Position numbers and translations under genes: made by a program
Shown: one piece after another, positions 61,489 to 64,000 of the stretch
Numbering within the stretch: position 1 is the first letter of the stretch
Layout: each line of letters begins with the position of its first letter
Assembly: GCA_021203805.1 (NCBI GenBank)
Contig: JAJQAM010000046.1
Coordinates: forward strand, 26,182-90,181
Length of the DNA: 64,000 bases
Direction of reading: 5' to 3'
Source: Coprobacillus sp.
GTDB lineage: Bacteria; Bacillota_I; Bacilli_A; RFN20; CAG-826
Notes under the pieces: model-generated
What the model was told of the DNA's origin: nothing
Database searches by the model: none
The model's input: the letters and a program-made list of their open reading frames with translations, nothing else

Positions 61489-64000
61489 ATGAATAGCAAA
61501 AAAGGATTATTTTTATCGATTATTGTCTCGGTAGGGGCGATGGGCGCCTTATCGAGCTGTTTAGGCGCCATTGAAGGGAATGAGTCAGACGCTACGGTCA
61601 CTAGTGTAACTCTTAATAACCTTGCGACCTATTATTTACCCACTGACACGATTAGCTGGGATAATGTGACCCTATCGTATACAACTTCTACGAAGAGAAA
61701 CCTTACCCTTACGAAAGCGGAGTTTGATACTGATACCCCAAGCTCTAAAACAGAATTTGTTTTATATACTGATGGTTTATACGCTCTCTCTACCTCTGGA
61801 AACGTCATTCCAGAAGATCGATATACGATATCTTACTCATTTACCTATAAAGATGTCGTCTATTCCGATACGATTATGAGTGTTTCCGTCACTGAATATC
61901 CAAGTGAGATATATAGTGTTTCTTATTATCTTGAGCCGGAGTTTGTAACGACTTATAAAGATAACCTAGCAAATAGAGTAAGTAGTGACCCAGAGGCTAG
62001 TGAAGACATGTTCTACGAAGCGCCTAGCTACTATGAAGTGGGAAACGATAACTCCTTTATCTTTAAACCCCAGCTTACTTTACTTGATCTTCATAACTTT
62101 ACAGTGGAAATCCCGACTACTTTCGCTGTCGACACAAAAGTCTATCATAACGGAGTCTCTTTAAACCTTGAAGCGAATGAATATGTCTCATATAGCGATT
62201 TTGCCTTTGACTTTACCGAAAAAGCCGCGGGAGAAGTCTTCTCGCTTGAAATGGCTCTAAAGTTTTTTGATGTCGACTCAAATAATAATCCAATCGAGCC
62301 AATTACCTTTACCTTTAAAGTGGAAGACGGCTATAACGCCTATAGCGGGCTTGACCTTGGGGTAATGAATCTCCACACTGATGAATGCAATACTTCTCTA
62401 TATGAGTATGCTCAGGGCTCAGGCGCGAGTGCGGGTAATCATCAGATTTACTGGGACAGTGAGACTAATACCCGTCTTAATAAATATAACCATAATATTT
62501 GGACAGATTTCTATAAAGAGCTAAGCGAAACTAATCCAGCTTACGCTGACGCCTCCTATACAAAAGGCATTTATATGCATAATGATATTAAGCTTTCTAT
62601 GTCTGATTTCCCAAGTGATTATATCATCAGCGCTGAAGAAGCGAGAGATGCCGCTAGCGATAGTGATGATGAGCTTCTTATTGGCTCCCTCCGGGATGAT
62701 GTCTATATCTATAATCACCTCATGGAAGATGATTTTACCTTTAACGGTAATCTCTTTACACTAGACTGCTCTGATATTAGATGGGGAAGAACTAAAGCAA
62801 GCGGCCAAAACTTCTCTTACTACGGTCCTAACGAGGAAAGCACCGAGCAAGGTAATTCCCGTCTCTTTATGTTTGATGGTAATAGGCGTAGAGAGGCTAG
62901 TAATGAGGATGGTGAGACCGCAGTCCTTAAAAACCTCAATGCCGTGGGTAACCTTGACCTTGAGGAGAGGGGGGCTAACTTCCCAATTCCGACGGAAGCA
63001 TCCGAGCTAAGCGCTTCTTCTCTTAGAAGCGGCTCCGTCGCCTTTGTGGACTCCGTAGGCACTCATACAGAGGTTAGTAATGTCATTGCTAAAGAGTTCC
63101 TCCTTGGCTTCTACGCTGAAAAAACGAAAGCGGGATATACCTGCCTTGAAATCGATCACACAAAACTCTTTGACTGCTATGCCGCAGGTTTATTTACCTG
63201 GTGTAGCGCGGAAAACGTCATCCGTAACTCCACGCTAAAGAGATTTGGCGCTCCCGTAGTGATGGCTATGAGCGCTATTGACTATACTAAGTACGAGGAT
63301 GGAAATGATAGTAGCGTTGGCTACGCATCGGGCTATCAGATGAGCGGCTTTACCGTGGAAGAGTCTGTTATTATTGATAACTACCTTAAAGGCGATGAAT
63401 ATTTCTTCCAGGCCTACGGCCTAGAAGAGGTTATTCCATTCATTGTTGGAATAGATGGAGTCTTCCATAACGGAAATATAGATTCGCTTCTTTCTATTAT
63501 TCTTGAAAGTTTACTTGGAGGCGATGCTTCGAGCTTAACAGCTCTCCTTTCTACAACTATTACCGACTATAAGAAAACATTCATTGTTGATGGTGTAGAT
63601 GGTAGCGGTAACCCCACTCAGTCCTTTAATCTTCTCTATGCCGGTATGGATAGAAATGTCTTTGGAGCCACCACTGACTTATACCTCGATTTTGGATACG
63701 CTGGAAGTCATATCCATATTGACTCAGATTATGATCCAAATAATCCAGCTGAGGCTAACACCGATAACTTAGCCTATGTGATTGATCAGTTCTACGAAAC
63801 AGAAGGAAGGAGTAACGGCGGACTCTCCTATAATGGACTAATGCCTCTATTTATCACAAATACTGGGAAAGTATTTACTATTGGAATCGAATTAAGTACT
63901 TCTTTTATTGTCCCTAAGCTCGACATCTATTTCTATGATGTTGTGGCCGCTTTAAACGATTCTGATGACACAGATCCTTCTCCATTTTCTGGATCATATA
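61489..64000 (+). CDS. Large surface lipoprotein, continues past the window
   Basis: An open frame without stop to the end of the window gives at least 837 residues. The N-terminus is a lipoprotein signal (MNSKKG, hydrophobic core, LSSC lipobox with C24). The mature part is polar, rich in Asp, Ser, Thr and Tyr, low in Cys. Residues about 35-150 look like immunoglobulin-like beta sandwich repeats, and about 400-650 have short beta turns (ENVIRNSTLKRF, TVEESVIIDNYL) that suggest a parallel beta helix. No catalytic motif is recognised. No Shine-Dalgarno sequence precedes the ATG, though GGAGG lies far upstream (61436-61440). It follows the phase-variation-like promoter. Confidence 0.85.
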   Translation, partial: MNSKKGLFLSIIVSVGAMGALSSCLGAIEGNESDATVTSVTLNNLATYYLPTDTISWDNVTLSYTTSTKRNLTLTKAEFDTDTPSSKTEFVLYTDGLYALSTSGNVIPEDRYTISYSFTYKDVVYSDTIMSVSVTEYPSEIYSVSYYLEPEFVTTYKDNLANRVSSDPEASEDMFYEAPSYYEVGNDNSFIFKPQLTLLDLHNFTVEIPTTFAVDTKVYHNGVSLNLEANEYVSYSDFAFDFTEKAAGEVFSLEMALKFFDVDSNNNPIEPITFTFKVEDGYNAYSGLDLGVMNLHTDECNTSLYEYAQGSGASAGNHQIYWDSETNTRLNKYNHNIWTDFYKELSETNPAYADASYTKGIYMHNDIKLSMSDFPSDYIISAEEARDAASDSDDELLIGSLRDDVYIYNHLMEDDFTFNGNLFTLDCSDIRWGRTKASGQNFSYYGPNEESTEQGNSRLFMFDGNRRREASNEDGETAVLKNLNAVGNLDLEERGANFPIPTEASELSASSLRSGSVAFVDSVGTHTEVSNVIAKEFLLGFYAEKTKAGYTCLEIDHTKLFDCYAAGLFTWCSAENVIRNSTLKRFGAPVVMAMSAIDYTKYEDGNDSSVGYASGYQMSGFTVEESVIIDNYLKGDEYFFQAYGLEEVIPFIVGIDGVFHNGNIDSLLSIILESLLGGDASSLTALLSTTITDYKKTFIVDGVDGSGNPTQSFNLLYAGMDRNVFGATTDLYLDFGYAGSHIHIDSDYDPNNPAEANTDNLAYVIDQFYETEGRSNGGLSYNGLMPLFITNTGKVFTIGIELSTSFIVPKLDIYFYDVVAALNDSDDTDPSPFSGSY

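Overview
The window is a gene-dense chromosomal segment, about 95% coding, from a low-GC member of the Bacillota. Gene content and order (rsmB-like/rlmN/prpC/prkC/rsgA/rpe, an F-type ATP synthase operon, the glgC-glgD-glgA order, PepV-type dipeptidase, ECF S component, RqcH, AddAB) point to Bacilli-related lineages such as the uncultured gut Erysipelotrichia/RF39-like groups. This placement is inferred from style and content, not from a marker search. I see no insertion sequence, prophage, integrase, CRISPR array or rRNA. Two tRNAs are present: Ser-CGA and Gly-UCC.

Layout. 0.1-8 kb: tRNA-Ser, two CNNM/CBS membrane proteins, a methyltransferase-like protein, a zinc-ribbon membrane protein, RdgB, tRNA-Gly, and a minus-strand CPBP protease-TraX-thioredoxin operon. 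8-12 kb: short IMPACT protein, Mrp/ApbC ATPase, Xaa-Pro peptidase, glycerol kinase. 12-18.8 kb: AddB-AddA recombination nuclease plus a DUF5677-like protein. 18.8-20.5 kb: uridine-kinase-like protein (minus). 20.6-27.3 kb: atpIBEFHAGDC. 27.3-29.7 kb: two thioredoxin-fold lipoproteins flanking pyrophosphatase and a nonsense-interrupted trmL. 29.7-32.5 kb: RqcH, Gmk and two zinc-ribbon membrane proteins. 32.6-41.6 kb: priA to rpe, the conserved Bacillota translation/signalling cluster, but without def-fmt. 41.6-44.2 kb (minus): L28, a small membrane protein, a ThyX-like protein, FolD, dCMP deaminase. 44.3-50.4 kb: glycogen synthesis plus LeuRS. 50.5-56.2 kb: pantothenate kinase, an S-component/dipeptidase fusion, TrmB, NAPRTase, TyrRS. 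56.4-61.2 kb: a membrane-domain/ABC-ATPase fusion, its permease and a small anchored protein. 61.5-64 kb: the N-terminal 837 residues of a large lipoprotein that continues past the window.

The points most worth following up are: a 17-T homopolymer in the promoter spacer of the large lipoprotein (a phase-variation signature); an atypical ATP synthase c subunit with two helix carboxylates and a lost glycine motif; a trmL gene split by one in-frame TGA although TGA is a genuine stop here; many -10 boxes placed so that transcription should begin at the start codon (leaderless mRNAs); an RsmB homologue in its syntenic place without catalytic motifs; a PrkC without membrane or PASTA parts; and two unusual two-domain fusions that each keep a Shine-Dalgarno-like sequence and ATG at the junction.

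All functional statements come from reading motifs and gene order by eye. No database search was possible.
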